From NCBI RefSeq assembly GCF_000383855.1, contig NZ_KB912877.1, positions 1,336,616-1,400,615 on the forward strand: a DNA stretch of 64,000 bases, in the 5' to 3' direction. This DNA is from Methylobacter marinus A45 (lineage in GTDB: Bacteria; Pseudomonadota; Gammaproteobacteria; Methylococcales; Methylomonadaceae). The translations under genes and the position numbers were made by a program. The notes under the pieces were generated by a model. It made no database searches, was not told the origin of the DNA, and was given only the letters and a program-made list of their open reading frames with translations. Below are positions 1-9,363 of this stretch, one piece after another (within the stretch, counting starts at the first letter, position 1; each line of letters starts with the position of its first letter).

Positions 1-431
1 GCCCATTTATCACCATCTTCGACCCTGATTGCACGTTTAATGCGAATATATTGCTTAGGGCTATCCTGCTCATCAACTCCGGCTGACTGCAGCAAAAACA
101 CAAAAGGACCGGCACTTCCGTCCATAATGGGAACTTCAGCAGCACTGACATCGACGATCGCATTGTCAATGCCCAACCCGGCAAATGCCGATAGCAGATG
201 TTCTATGGTTGAAATCTTTACATTACCTGCAACCAGCGTTGTCGAAAGCATGGTTTCGCCAACATTTTCAGGTGACGCATCGATGACAATCGGTTCGTCT
301 AAATCAACGCGGCGAAATTTAATACCCGTATTCGGTTCAGCAGGGCGTAAAGTCAAATACACTTTATCGCCCGTATGCAGCCCTACGCCTGTAGCCCTGA
401 TTGTATTTTTTAAAGTTCGCTGTTTAATCAT
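1..431 (-). CDS. lpxC: UDP-3-O-acyl-N-acetylglucosamine deacetylase, N-terminal part (cut by window)
   Basis: LpxC removes the N-acetyl group in the first committed step of lipid A synthesis, in the cytoplasm, using Zn2+. Only the first 143 codons lie in the window; the 3' end runs off the left edge. Reading from ATG at 431-429 gives [10 protein letters not shown] and the family's conserved stretches: [10 protein letters not shown] near residues 15-24, [11 protein letters not shown] near 37-47, and STIEHLLSA near 74-82, whose His is the first zinc ligand in characterised LpxC. The two later ligands (HxxxD) are outside the window. It lies downstream of ftsZ with a 227-bp gap, the usual order at the end of a gammaproteobacterial dcw cluster. 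The identification is firm and the start is well supported by alignment. Confidence 0.97.
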   Translation of the reverse strand, partial: MIKQRTLKNTIRATGVGLHTGDKVYLTLRPAEPNTGIKFRRVDLDEPIVIDASPENVGETMLSTTLVAGNVKISTIEHLLSAFAGLGIDNAIVDVSAAEVPIMDGSAGPFVFLLQSAGVDEQDSPKQYIRIKRAIRVEDGDKW

Positions 432-470
432 AAAATAAAGAACGCCGAATTGAGAGGCAAAAAAACAGGA

Positions 471-479
471 ATTCTAACA
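471..479 (-). promoter_or_regulatory. Candidate extended -10 promoter for lpxC
   Basis: On the minus strand the gap between ftsZ and lpxC contains TGTTAGAAT, an extended -10 element (TGnTAGAAT), about 40 bp before the lpxC start codon. No good -35 sits 17 bp upstream, which extended -10 promoters tolerate. A second -10-like TATAAT is at 535-540, also without a clear -35. Independent transcription of lpxC is known in enterobacteria; its use here is inferred. Confidence 0.4.
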
Positions 480-658
480 CAATCAGAGCCAAAAAAAGAG
501 ATCAAGTCGTCTTCCTCTAAACCAGTAGTCGGTCATTATAATCATGACGGGTAAACTGTAGGTGCGAATTCACTTGCACTGCGCGCGTATACCCTCATGG
601 ACATAAGTAAATCCGTACCACACTTAATTTTACTCATTAAAACAAAATTACCAGTGCA

Positions 659-1816
659 CTAGTCGGCCTGACGTCTTAGAAAAGCCGGGATATCCAGATA
701 ATCCAGATCAATATCTTTTTTAGGCTGTGCTCCGAATCGGGTTTCCCTGTTTTCAGGTCTGTTTTGGCGCATTACCGTCGGTTTATCGAGCACGCCGTAA
801 TCAACTTCACCAGCCGCTGCCTTCTGTACAAGTTTAACCGGTGACTTAGTCGCTGGCATCGCCATTCCCATGCCTGTGGCAACAACAGTGACTTTAATTT
901 CATCGCCTAACTCAGGGTCAATAGCGGTACCAATCTTGATAATCGCATCTTCCGAGGCAAATTCATGAACAATATTACCAACTTCATCAAACTCTGCAAT
1001 GCCCATATCGGCAGCGGAAATATTGACCAGAATACCACGAGCGCCTTGTAAGTTGATATCTTCCAGCAAGGGGCAAGCGATCGCTTTTTCGGCCGCTTCG
1101 CGGGCGCGATGCTCTCCTGTTGCCGACCCGGTGCCCATGATCGCCGCTCCCATTCCCGCCATGACGGTTCTGACATCGGCAAAGTCCACGTTAATCATGC
1201 CGGGATGCACAATGAGTTCGGTAATGCCTTGCACCGCATCCAATAATACGCCATTAGCCGCTTTAAATGCATTCACTAATGAAACGCTGCTGCCCAGCAC
1301 CCGTAATAATTTCTGATTAGGAATGGTTATCAGCGAATCGACATATTGCTCAAGCTCGGCAATGCCTTTTTCTGCCACAGCCAGTTTTTTCTTGCCTTCA
1401 AACAAAAACGGCTTGGTCACTACCGCCACGGTCAGAATACCCATTTCCCTGGCAATTTCCGCAATAACAGGAATCGCACCCGTACCAGTACCGCCCCCCA
1501 TGCCGGCAGTCAGAAACAGCATGTCCGCACCTTCTATCACCTCTTTAATGCGTTCTTTATTTTCCTCCGCCGCTTGTTTTCCGATTTCAGGATTGGTGCC
1601 AGCGCCCAGCCCCTTGGTCAGTTCAACACCTAATTGAATAATCGTACCGATATTTAATCTTCGCAAAGCCTGCGCATCGGTATTTGCACAGATAAACTCT
1701 ACACCGTCAATATGGCTGTCGACCATATGATTAACCGCATTACCGCCGCCGCCACCGACACCAATAACCTTAATGACGGCTGTTTCGGTACACATGTCCA
1801 TTAATTCATATTTCAT
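659..1816 (-). CDS. ftsZ: Cell division GTPase FtsZ
   Basis: Tubulin-like GTPase that polymerises into the cytokinetic Z ring on the inner face of the membrane. The 385-residue protein has the glycine-rich loop GVGGGGGNA near residues 19-27, the tubulin signature GGGTGTG at 107-113, and the T7 catalytic loop NVDFADV near 209-215. A variable linker follows, then the C-terminal peptide DYLDIPAFLRRQAD, which in other species binds FtsA and ZipA. It follows ftsA by 34 bp in the same direction. Length and all key residues are normal. Confidence 0.99.
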   Translation of the reverse strand: MKYELMDMCTETAVIKVIGVGGGGGNAVNHMVDSHIDGVEFICANTDAQALRRLNIGTIIQLGVELTKGLGAGTNPEIGKQAAEENKERIKEVIEGADMLFLTAGMGGGTGTGAIPVIAEIAREMGILTVAVVTKPFLFEGKKKLAVAEKGIAELEQYVDSLITIPNQKLLRVLGSSVSLVNAFKAANGVLLDAVQGITELIVHPGMINVDFADVRTVMAGMGAAIMGTGSATGEHRAREAAEKAIACPLLEDINLQGARGILVNISAADMGIAEFDEVGNIVHEFASEDAIIKIGTAIDPELGDEIKVTVVATGMGMAMPATKSPVKLVQKAAAGEVDYGVLDKPTVMRQNRPENRETRFGAQPKKDIDLDYLDIPAFLRRQAD

Positions 1817-1850
1817 TTTCGCTGCCCCTTAAATATAACCCTACGAATTA

Positions 1851-3077
1851 TTAAAAATTACCTTGAAACCAATTTTTCATTTTTAAAAACAATCCGGCCC
1901 CTTCAGAATCAATGATTCTGTCGCCGCCCTGGTGTTCTTTTCCATACATTAATAAGCCAACCCCCGTAGAATGAATTGGATTTTTCACAACTTCGGTTAA
2001 CCCGGTCACATTCTGCGGAATACCCATGCGAACCGGCATATGGAAAATTTCTTCAGCCAATTCGATCAGTCCCATCACTTTTGAACTGCCACCAGTCACT
2101 ACGATCCCGGCCGCAATCAATTCTTCATAGCCGCTGCGCCTTAGCTCCGCCTGCACCAGCAATATCAGCTCTTCATAGCGCGGCTCTATAATCTCGGCCA
2201 GATTTTGCGTCGAAATCTTGCGTGGCGCCCTATCGCCGATACTCGGCACTTCAATGACGCCGTCAACGCTGGCCAATTGCGTTAATGCACAGGCATATTT
2301 TTGTTTGATTTCTTCCGCATTCAACGTCGGTGTACGCAAGGCAACAGCTATATCATTGGTGACCTGATCGCCGGCGATTGGAATGACAGACGTATGTTTG
2401 ATCGCGCCATCGACAAAAATGGCAATATCCGTGGTCCCGCCACCGATATCAATCAAGCAGACGCCCAGTTCCTTTTCGTCTTCGGTCAGTACCGAATTGC
2501 ATGACGCCAACTGCTCAAGCACAATATCATCGACATCAAGCCCACAGCGACGAATACATTTGATTATATTCTGCGCGGCGCTGACACTGCCCGTCACCAT
2601 ATGGACTTTTGCCTCCAGGCGTATACCCGACATGCCGATAGGCTCTTTTATACCTTCCTGAAGATCGATAACGAATTCCTGCGGCAGAATATGCAAGATC
2701 TTCTGATCAGCCGGAATAGCGACTGCACGAGCAGAATCAATGACCCGATCTATATCATACTGAGTCACCTCCTTATCCTTGATCGCTACGATGCCGTGAG
2801 AGTTAAGGCTTCTGATATGGCTGCCGGCAATACCTGCAAAAACCGACCGGATCTGACATCCCGCCATTAATTCAGCCTCTTCCACGGCTCTCTGAATTGA
2901 TTGCACGGTTGATTCCAGATTAACGACCACACCTTTTTTAAGTCCACGCGATGCTGTTGAGCCGATGCCTATGACTTCTATTTTGTTCTCACTCGTAAGC
3001 TCACCTACAATAGCCGCGACTTTTGAAGTTCCGATGTCCAGTCCGACTATTAAATTACGCTCTGTTTTTTTCGCCAT
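1851..3077 (-). CDS. ftsA: Cell division protein FtsA
   Basis: Actin-like ATPase that tethers FtsZ filaments to the membrane and signals to the divisome. The 408-residue protein shows the phosphate-1 motif GLDIGTSKVA near residues 12-21, the FtsA-specific 1C insertion (about 85-165), and the phosphate-2 motif IDIGGGTTD near 209-217. The C-terminal segment ending FLKMKNWFQGNF is hydrophobic and basic, fitting the amphipathic membrane-targeting helix of the family. It lies between ftsQ (25 bp upstream) and ftsZ. Confidence 0.98.
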   Translation of the reverse strand: MAKKTERNLIVGLDIGTSKVAAIVGELTSENKIEVIGIGSTASRGLKKGVVVNLESTVQSIQRAVEEAELMAGCQIRSVFAGIAGSHIRSLNSHGIVAIKDKEVTQYDIDRVIDSARAVAIPADQKILHILPQEFVIDLQEGIKEPIGMSGIRLEAKVHMVTGSVSAAQNIIKCIRRCGLDVDDIVLEQLASCNSVLTEDEKELGVCLIDIGGGTTDIAIFVDGAIKHTSVIPIAGDQVTNDIAVALRTPTLNAEEIKQKYACALTQLASVDGVIEVPSIGDRAPRKISTQNLAEIIEPRYEELILLVQAELRRSGYEELIAAGIVVTGGSSKVMGLIELAEEIFHMPVRMGIPQNVTGLTEVVKNPIHSTGVGLLMYGKEHQGGDRIIDSEGAGLFLKMKNWFQGNF

Positions 3078-3102
3078 TTTTGTTTACTCTGTGTCGCCTT
3101 CT

Positions 3103-3855
3103 CTAATTGCCCATCTGTTTAATTTTCGGGGTTTGCAATTTTTTCCAGTCAATTTCAGCAGTTCCGGGCTTCCATGAAACCCCGTAGCCATTGGGATATC
3201 TCAAATCGACTATAGCCATCGCATCAATCTGTTCTTGTCCTAATACCGTCAGCGTCTTCAAGAAACGCTGTAATTTTTCTAACGGCTCGTTGCGTCCCAG
3301 CAGTATTTCCATACCCGTCGCCAGCTTGATTTTCCATGACCACCGGTCATCAATGCTGAACTCCGCCAATTCCATGGATTGGTCCGCTAAAGCTGTTTTA
3401 ACGCCCTTCATTATTTCCAAGACTTTCCCATGCTGCTGATCTGGACCTACAAGCAGAGGCAACGTCTGGAATTGATCTATATTTTTCGGGGCAAATAACT
3501 CGCCTCTCTCAGTCAACAGGCTTTGCTGTCCCCAACGTACATAAGGTTTTTTCTCATGCACCTTTATATCAATCGCATCAGGCCAGACCCGTTTGACTGC
3601 CGCGGATTGCACCCACGGCAGTTGCGCGACGGCTTCATGTATCGCCTGCATATCCGCCGCAAAGAAACTGGTCATGACCAGCGGCCGCAGCGCTGTTTTT
3701 ATTTCATCCTTGCCAAGGTATTGAAATACGCCCTCGATCCTGACATATTTGATGGGCATCGCGCCGGAGCCATAGCTTTTAACTCCCTGCCCACACAGCC
3801 AGATCAATCCGATTAATAATATGGCGCCCAGGATTTTTACTGCCTGCCTGTCCAT
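3103..3855 (-). CDS. ftsQ: Cell division protein FtsQ
   Basis: Bitopic inner-membrane divisome scaffold that recruits FtsB and FtsL. The 250-residue protein has a short cytoplasmic start, one membrane helix at about residues 8-25, a POTRA domain starting at IKYVRIEGVF (about 35-110, containing LPWVQSAAVKRVWPD), then a beta domain. Its ATG shares one base with the ddlB stop (TAATG), so the two are translationally linked. The length is slightly under that of the E. coli protein (276), from a shorter cytoplasmic tail. Confidence 0.95.
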   Translation of the reverse strand: MDRQAVKILGAILLIGLIWLCGQGVKSYGSGAMPIKYVRIEGVFQYLGKDEIKTALRPLVMTSFFAADMQAIHEAVAQLPWVQSAAVKRVWPDAIDIKVHEKKPYVRWGQQSLLTERGELFAPKNIDQFQTLPLLVGPDQQHGKVLEIMKGVKTALADQSMELAEFSIDDRWSWKIKLATGMEILLGRNEPLEKLQRFLKTLTVLGQEQIDAMAIVDLRYPNGYGVSWKPGTAEIDWKKLQTPKIKQMGN

Positions 3856-4787
3856 TAGCCGATACTGGTTTCCAATATCCGCCAGACCAATTCATCGAAA
3901 TCAATACCGGCCTGTTTGGCCGCCATTGGCACCAGACTATGATCCGTCATGCCCGGCACGGTATTAATCTCAATTAATTGATACTGGCCGTTGTCATCAA
4001 CAAATACATCGAGTCTCGCCCACCCCTTAACGCCCAGCACTTCACTGGCTTTTACCGCCAGATTCCGCAATTGCAACTCTTCGGCCTCATTCAGGCCGCA
4101 TGGACAATGATACTGCGTCGTTGTCGCCTGGTATTTTGCTTCGTAATCATAAAATACATGCGGTGTTTCCAGGCGAATCACCGGCAGCGCTTCGCCATTC
4201 AATACGCCAACCGTATATTCCCGGCCCGTTACCCAGGACTCTGCGTAGACATCGCAGCGAAAATCCGCCGCGGTTTTTAATGCCCTCCGCAGTTCATCAG
4301 GATTGGCCGCCTTGCTCATGCCTATACTGGAGCCTTCCTGGGCCGGCTTGACGATAACCGGGAAGCCCAGCTTTGCCGCACAGTTATCCAGGTCATTTTC
4401 ATCTTTCAACAAAAACCATTCAGGCGTGGCTAATCCATAACCCTGCCAGCATAGTTTGGTTCGGAGCTTATCCATGCTCAATGCGGAGGCCATAACACCG
4501 CTGCCGGTATAGGGAATCCCCATCACTTCCAGAACAGCCTGAAGCACGCCGTCTTCACCGCCCCGGCCATGAATAATATTGAATACCCTGTCAATCTTCC
4601 GCCCGCCCAGGGCTTCTATAGGACTGCCCGTAACATCGATGGCGACGGCATCAACACCTTTGCGCTTTAATGCTTCGTATACAGCGGCGCCGCTTTTCAG
4701 CGAGACCTCCCTTTCAGCGGCCGACCCGCCCATCAATACGGCAACCCGCCCGAATTCTTGCGGATCTGTAATCCTCACAGGCTTCAT
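3855..4787 (-). CDS. ddlB: D-alanine--D-alanine ligase
   Basis: ATP-grasp enzyme that makes D-Ala-D-Ala for the peptidoglycan pentapeptide. I choose ATG 4787-4785 (MKPVRITDPQ), which overlaps the murB stop as ATGA and gives 310 residues, over an ATG 7 codons upstream inside murB. Seen motifs are GGSAAEREVSLKSG (N-terminal fold), HGRGGEDG, the ATP-grasp loop QEGSSIGM, and the metal-site segment IEINTVPGMTDHS. The DYEAKYQ segment carries the Tyr associated with D-Ala rather than D-lactate acceptor use, so normal vancomycin-sensitive chemistry is expected. It sits between murB and ftsQ as in many proteobacteria. Confidence 0.97.
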   Translation of the reverse strand: MKPVRITDPQEFGRVAVLMGGSAAEREVSLKSGAAVYEALKRKGVDAVAIDVTGSPIEALGGRKIDRVFNIIHGRGGEDGVLQAVLEVMGIPYTGSGVMASALSMDKLRTKLCWQGYGLATPEWFLLKDENDLDNCAAKLGFPVIVKPAQEGSSIGMSKAANPDELRRALKTAADFRCDVYAESWVTGREYTVGVLNGEALPVIRLETPHVFYDYEAKYQATTTQYHCPCGLNEAEELQLRNLAVKASEVLGVKGWARLDVFVDDNGQYQLIEINTVPGMTDHSLVPMAAKQAGIDFDELVWRILETSIG

Positions 4788-5683
4788 AGTGCCACGCCTA
4801 CCATACAAACTTCAGTCTGCAATTCAACCCCCTGACTTTCCTTTACCTTAATCTGAATATAATTAATTAGTTCTTCGATGTCGGCAGCCGTCGCCGTGCC
4901 GAGATTTATAATAAAATTCGCATGTTTTTCCGATACCCGAGCGCCGCCGATGGCATATCCTTTCAAACCTGCCTGCTCTATCAGCCTTGCCGCATGATCG
5001 CCTTCCGGATTTTTAAACACCGACCCGCAGCTCGGCTGGTTGGTCGGCTGCGATTTGGCCCGTTTTTCCAACAAACCTTTTATCCGCTGCAGGCTCTCTG
5101 CCGTATCGCCTTGCCGCAATGTCAATTGCGCCGCCAGAAACCATTCGTCGTCAAAGCCTTTGACGGACCTGTATTTAATCTCGAAATCCCGAGGAACTCG
5201 GACATTGACCTGACCCGACGCATTTAGCATGTCAACATTTTTTACGATCGCCCAGGTTTCGCCGCCAAAAGCGCCGGCGTTCATTTTCAAAGCACCGCCC
5301 ATCGTCCCCGGTATACCCGCCAGAAACTCCGCACCGATGAGTCCGTGCTCCGCACAAAAGCGCGCCACATGCGCGCACGGAACGCCGGCTTCCACATAAA
5401 CCGTCCCGTCCAGAGCCAGTTTCATTTCTTTTAGCCGGCTTTTGGTATTAATGACCGTACCGCGTATGCCGCCATCCCTGATTAATAAATTACTGCCCAG
5501 CCCCATCCAGAATATCGGCTCGGCAGGAGCCCCGCTTGAACCGGATAGCGCAGTTATAAAATCGATCAAGTCCTGCCGGTCATCAGGTATGTATAACCGA
5601 TCGGCCGGCCCGCCGACTCGCCAACTGGTGTATTTCGCCAGCTTTTCATGGTTCAACAGGCAACCTTTCATCGTAATGGCCAA
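4784..5683 (-). CDS. murB: UDP-N-acetylenolpyruvoylglucosamine reductase
   Basis: FAD- and NADPH-dependent enzyme that reduces the enolpyruvyl group to form UDP-MurNAc. The 299-residue protein belongs to the shorter type of MurB. It has the FAD-binding segments GLGSNLLIRDGG and GIPGTMGGALKMNAGAFGGE, the catalytic Ser segment QPSCGSVFKNP, and the closing SEKHANFIIN. The first ATG (MAITMKG) is used here; a second Met at codon 5 is an equally possible start. It overlaps ddlB by 4 bp and follows murC by 28 bp. Confidence 0.97.
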   Translation of the reverse strand: MAITMKGCLLNHEKLAKYTSWRVGGPADRLYIPDDRQDLIDFITALSGSSGAPAEPIFWMGLGSNLLIRDGGIRGTVINTKSRLKEMKLALDGTVYVEAGVPCAHVARFCAEHGLIGAEFLAGIPGTMGGALKMNAGAFGGETWAIVKNVDMLNASGQVNVRVPRDFEIKYRSVKGFDDEWFLAAQLTLRQGDTAESLQRIKGLLEKRAKSQPTNQPSCGSVFKNPEGDHAARLIEQAGLKGYAIGGARVSEKHANFIINLGTATAADIEELINYIQIKVKESQGVELQTEVCMVGVAL

Positions 5684-5711
5684 TTTTTTTTCATATGATC
5701 CGACCCAGTTA

Positions 5712-7148
5712 TTAACCCGCCAAAGCCTCTGATATTAATTGCGGCAATTGCGTGGCGATTTGCCCGACATTACCAGCGCCCAAAGTCAGAATCACGTCAT
5801 CGGCTTTTACAATGCCGGCCAGTATTTGCGGCAAGTCTTTCCAGTCTTCGACGAATACAGGATCGACCTGGCCGCGCATGCGAATAGTCCGGCTTAATGC
5901 CCTTCCATCCGCCCCCGGAATGAGCGTTTCCCCTGCCGCATAGACATCCATCAGAATCAGCACATCGACGGTGGACAGGACCTTTACAAAATCCTCAAAT
6001 AAATCCCGCGTACGCGTATATCTGTGCGGTTGAAAGATAACGACCGCGCGTCTATCTGGCCAGGCCTGCCGCAGTGCCTCAAGCGTTGCGGCAATCTCGC
6101 GGGGATGGTGCCCGTAGTCATCGACCAAGGTTAGTTTACCGCCGTCTATTTCCAGATCGCCCTGAATTTGAAACCGTCTGCCGACGCCCTTGAATGCGCC
6201 CAGGCTTTTTACGATCGCCTCATCATCAACATTCAGGTTAGTTGCGATACTGATAGCCGCCAGCGCATTGAGCATGTTGTGCCAACCCGGCATGTTCAAC
6301 GTAACCTGCAGCGGCGGATAGTCGCCCCGGCGAATCACTTTAAACGAGGTATGCATGCCTTGCTGCTTGATATTGATCGCACGAACGTCAGCATCGGGAT
6401 GAACGCCATAGGTAGTCACCGGCTTGGAGATCTGGGGCAGAACGTCTCTGACCCCTTCATCATCCAGACACATGACCGCCAAGCCATAAAAAGGCAAATG
6501 GTGCAGGAACTCGATAAACGTTTCTTTCAGGCGCTGATAGCAGCCTTGATACGTCGCCATATGATCCTGGTCGATATTGGTGACCACCGCCATCATAGGC
6601 TGTAAATATAAAAAAGAAGCATCGCTTTCATCGGCCTCGGCCACCAGATAATGTCCCAGGCCCAGTTTGGCGTTGCTGCCGGCGCTGTTCAGCCGGCCGC
6701 CGATGACGAAAGTCGGGTCAAGCCCGCCTTCAGCCAGCATGCTGGCCGTCAAGCTGGTCGTAGTGGTCTTACCGTGTGTCCCGGCCACGGCAATGCCAAA
6801 CCTGAAACGCATCAACTCGGCCAGCATTTCCGCACGCGGAATAACCGGTATTCTATTCAGATATGCTTCATCGATTTCTTCATTGCTGCGGTCTATGGCG
6901 CTGGACGCAACCACCACATCAACTTTCATGACATTTTCGCGCTTATGGCCGATATTGATCGCCACACCCAACTCGGCGAGCCGTTGTGTTACCGAACTCT
7001 CTTTAATGTCGGAGCCAGAGACCTGATACCCCAAATTGGACAAGACTTCCGCGATACCGCTCATGCCGGTCCCGCCTATGCCGACAAAATGTATCCGGTC
7101 GATTTTGCCTAATACCTGTGCCTGCATCTGGATATTGGGAGAGTTCAT
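5712..7148 (-). CDS. murC: UDP-N-acetylmuramate--L-alanine ligase
   Basis: First of the four amide ligases of muropeptide synthesis; it adds L-Ala to UDP-MurNAc using ATP. ATG 7148-7146 ([10 protein letters not shown]) overlaps the murG stop as ATGA and gives 478 residues; an in-frame ATG 7 codons upstream lies inside murG and is less likely. Motifs are the dinucleotide-like [14 protein letters not shown], the P-loop [19 protein letters not shown], and the C-terminal domain from [10 protein letters not shown], which includes the family His pair. Confidence 0.97.
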   Translation of the reverse strand: MNSPNIQMQAQVLGKIDRIHFVGIGGTGMSGIAEVLSNLGYQVSGSDIKESSVTQRLAELGVAINIGHKRENVMKVDVVVASSAIDRSNEEIDEAYLNRIPVIPRAEMLAELMRFRFGIAVAGTHGKTTTTSLTASMLAEGGLDPTFVIGGRLNSAGSNAKLGLGHYLVAEADESDASFLYLQPMMAVVTNIDQDHMATYQGCYQRLKETFIEFLHHLPFYGLAVMCLDDEGVRDVLPQISKPVTTYGVHPDADVRAINIKQQGMHTSFKVIRRGDYPPLQVTLNMPGWHNMLNALAAISIATNLNVDDEAIVKSLGAFKGVGRRFQIQGDLEIDGGKLTLVDDYGHHPREIAATLEALRQAWPDRRAVVIFQPHRYTRTRDLFEDFVKVLSTVDVLILMDVYAAGETLIPGADGRALSRTIRMRGQVDPVFVEDWKDLPQILAGIVKADDVILTLGAGNVGQIATQLPQLISEALAG

Positions 7149-8203
7149 AAACCGGCCTCGGCTATGCAATAACCGGCAACGACTTCAGTTGCATCCAGAC
7201 GAGCGCATTGTTTTGCGGTATTACTCATAACATCTAATTGTTTCAGCATTTTTGTTATCTGTTCCGCCAACGTTGCGGCATTCAAGTCTTTCTGCATCAA
7301 ACACATCCCGGCACCGGCATCGGTTAAATAGCGGGCATTCGCTGTTTGATGATCATCAATGGCATGCGGCAACGGAATAAAAATTGCCGGCACGCCCAAG
7401 GCCGCGACTTCACTGACGGTCATCGCGCCGGACCGGCAAATTACCATATCCGCCCACTGATAGGCTGACACCATATCATCAATGAAAGCGCTTACGTCCG
7501 CATTAACGCCCAGAGCCTGATAGCGGTTCCTGACCTGCTCGAACATAGCCGTACCGGTCTGGTGCTTTATCTGTACGTTTTTAAATTGCGTAACGGCTTC
7601 CGGAACGACCTCGTTCAATACCTGTGCCCCCTGACTGCCGCCGACGACCAAAATGCGGATTGCCTGACTGTCCTTCCGCCTGCCGTTAATGTCGAGTCTG
7701 CTTAAAAACTGTTTTCTTAACGGGTTTCCAGTGCATGTTGCCTTTACATCCTTGTTGAAACTGTCGGGAAAAGCCTCCAGAATCCGGTTTGCTATTGTTG
7801 CCAATAACCGGTTAGTCGTACCGGGTACCCGGTTCTGCTCATGAATGACCAAGGGTATACCCAGCAGTTTTGCCATCAGTCCGCCAGGCCCCGCAACGAA
7901 GCCCCCCATGCCCAGAACCACATCGGGATCGCGGCGCCGTAAAATATTAAAAGCCTGAGCACATGCCCTTACCAGCATCAATCCGGCTTTTATTTTCGTC
8001 ATAATGCCTTTGCCGCGCACACCTGAAACCGACAGCCAGTCAATCTCTATTCCGTTTTCCGGAACAACCCGGCTTTCAAGCCCTTTATGCGTCCCCAGCC
8101 AACTGACTTGCCAGCCTTTTTCCACCAGCGACTGGGCAACAGCCAGGGCAGGAAAGACATGGCCGCCGGTTCCACCGGCCATGATGACTATGCGCTTGCC
8201 CAT
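7145..8203 (-). CDS. murG: MurG transferase (lipid II synthase)
   Basis: Peripheral membrane GT28 glycosyltransferase that moves GlcNAc from UDP-GlcNAc onto lipid I to make lipid II. The 352-residue GT-B protein has the N-terminal lipid-side loop [16 protein letters not shown], the second glycine loop [13 protein letters not shown], and the nucleotide-sugar site around [15 protein letters not shown]. The start overlaps the end of ftsW by 16 bp, so flippase-era and synthase genes are coupled. Length matches E. coli MurG (355). Confidence 0.98.
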   Translation of the reverse strand: MGKRIVIMAGGTGGHVFPALAVAQSLVEKGWQVSWLGTHKGLESRVVPENGIEIDWLSVSGVRGKGIMTKIKAGLMLVRACAQAFNILRRRDPDVVLGMGGFVAGPGGLMAKLLGIPLVIHEQNRVPGTTNRLLATIANRILEAFPDSFNKDVKATCTGNPLRKQFLSRLDINGRRKDSQAIRILVVGGSQGAQVLNEVVPEAVTQFKNVQIKHQTGTAMFEQVRNRYQALGVNADVSAFIDDMVSAYQWADMVICRSGAMTVSEVAALGVPAIFIPLPHAIDDHQTANARYLTDAGAGMCLMQKDLNAATLAEQITKMLKQLDVMSNTAKQCARLDATEVVAGYCIAEAGL

Positions 8204-9363
8204 TCGGAGTTTCCTTTAGGTCGGTTGGCATTTATTGCATAGACCTCGCTCTGCACGCGAAACAGCAGCGCCATCGCGCAGCACATAGTCATCATACTGC
8301 CGCCGCCGTAGCTCATCAGGGGTAAAGTCAGCCCTTTCGTGGGCAAAATCCCCATGTTGACGCCCATATTGACGAACGACTGGAAACCAAACCAGATGCC
8401 CAGTCCATAAGCGATAAAAGCGGAGAACCGTTGTCCCGCCCTTTCTGCCGCCGCGGCCACTTGGAAAGTGCGCCATACTAATAATGAAAATAAACCGATA
8501 ACGGTCACCACGCCCAGCAAGCCCAGCTCTTCGCCAATCACTGAAAACAGAAAATCGGTGTGCGCTTCCGGCAGATAAAATAATTTCTGTATGCCGCTGC
8601 CCAGCCCCACGCCCAGCCATTCACCGCGCCCGAACGAAATCAGTGCCTGAACCAGCTGAAATCCCGTATTCAGCGGATCGGCCCAGGGATTCATGAAACT
8701 CGTCACGCGCACCAGGCGATAGGGCGAAAAATAAACCAGCAGCATTGCCAGCACGGCGACCACCGCCAGCAAAACGAAGAATTGCGACAATCGGGCGCCG
8801 GCCAGAAACATAATGCCCATGGCAATGCATAAAATCACTACGGCCGAACCAAAATCCGGCTCCAGCAACAGCAATATGCAGGCCAACGAAAACAATGCCA
8901 AAGGTTTGACGATACCGTAGGCCGATTCGCGCACGGCCTGCTGATGCCGGGTAACATAACCCGCTATATAAATGACGGCGAAGAATTTAACCACTTCCGA
9001 CACCTGTATGCGCAAACCGCCTACAGACAACCAGCGCACACTGCCGTTAACCTTTACCCCCAGACCGGGTACCAGCACCATGACCAGCAATAACAGACCT
9101 GCTATAAACAGTCCTGGTCCCCATTTTTCCCACACATGCATGGGGACCGCCATCACACAGGTGCCCAGGAACAGTCCCAGCCCGATGTGCATGAGCTGTC
9201 TGATCGGATAATACAAGCTGTCATCCGCCATTTTTACGCCCAAATGCAATGATGATGAGGTCACCATGACAAAACCGATCAGCAACAACCCCATGCATGT
9301 TGCCAGCAACAGCGGATCAAAATGAAATCGCCAGGCCCGCGGCATTTTGGCGCGATCATTCAT
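8188..9363 (-). CDS. ftsW: Septal peptidoglycan glycosyltransferase FtsW
   Basis: SEDS-family polytopic membrane protein; with FtsI it polymerises septal glycan from lipid II. The 391-residue protein shows about ten hydrophobic helices. Between them are the SEDS signatures VKVNGSVRWLSVGGLRIQ (first periplasmic loop region), EPDFGSA, VIGEELGLLG, and the C-terminal LPLMSYGGGSMM. Start overlaps murD's stop as ATGA. The location between murD and murG inside the dcw cluster separates it from the elongation paralogue RodA. Confidence 0.97.
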   Translation of the reverse strand: MNDRAKMPRAWRFHFDPLLLATCMGLLLIGFVMVTSSSLHLGVKMADDSLYYPIRQLMHIGLGLFLGTCVMAVPMHVWEKWGPGLFIAGLLLLVMVLVPGLGVKVNGSVRWLSVGGLRIQVSEVVKFFAVIYIAGYVTRHQQAVRESAYGIVKPLALFSLACILLLLEPDFGSAVVILCIAMGIMFLAGARLSQFFVLLAVVAVLAMLLVYFSPYRLVRVTSFMNPWADPLNTGFQLVQALISFGRGEWLGVGLGSGIQKLFYLPEAHTDFLFSVIGEELGLLGVVTVIGLFSLLVWRTFQVAAAAERAGQRFSAFIAYGLGIWFGFQSFVNMGVNMGILPTKGLTLPLMSYGGGSMMTMCCAMALLFRVQSEVYAINANRPKGNSEWASA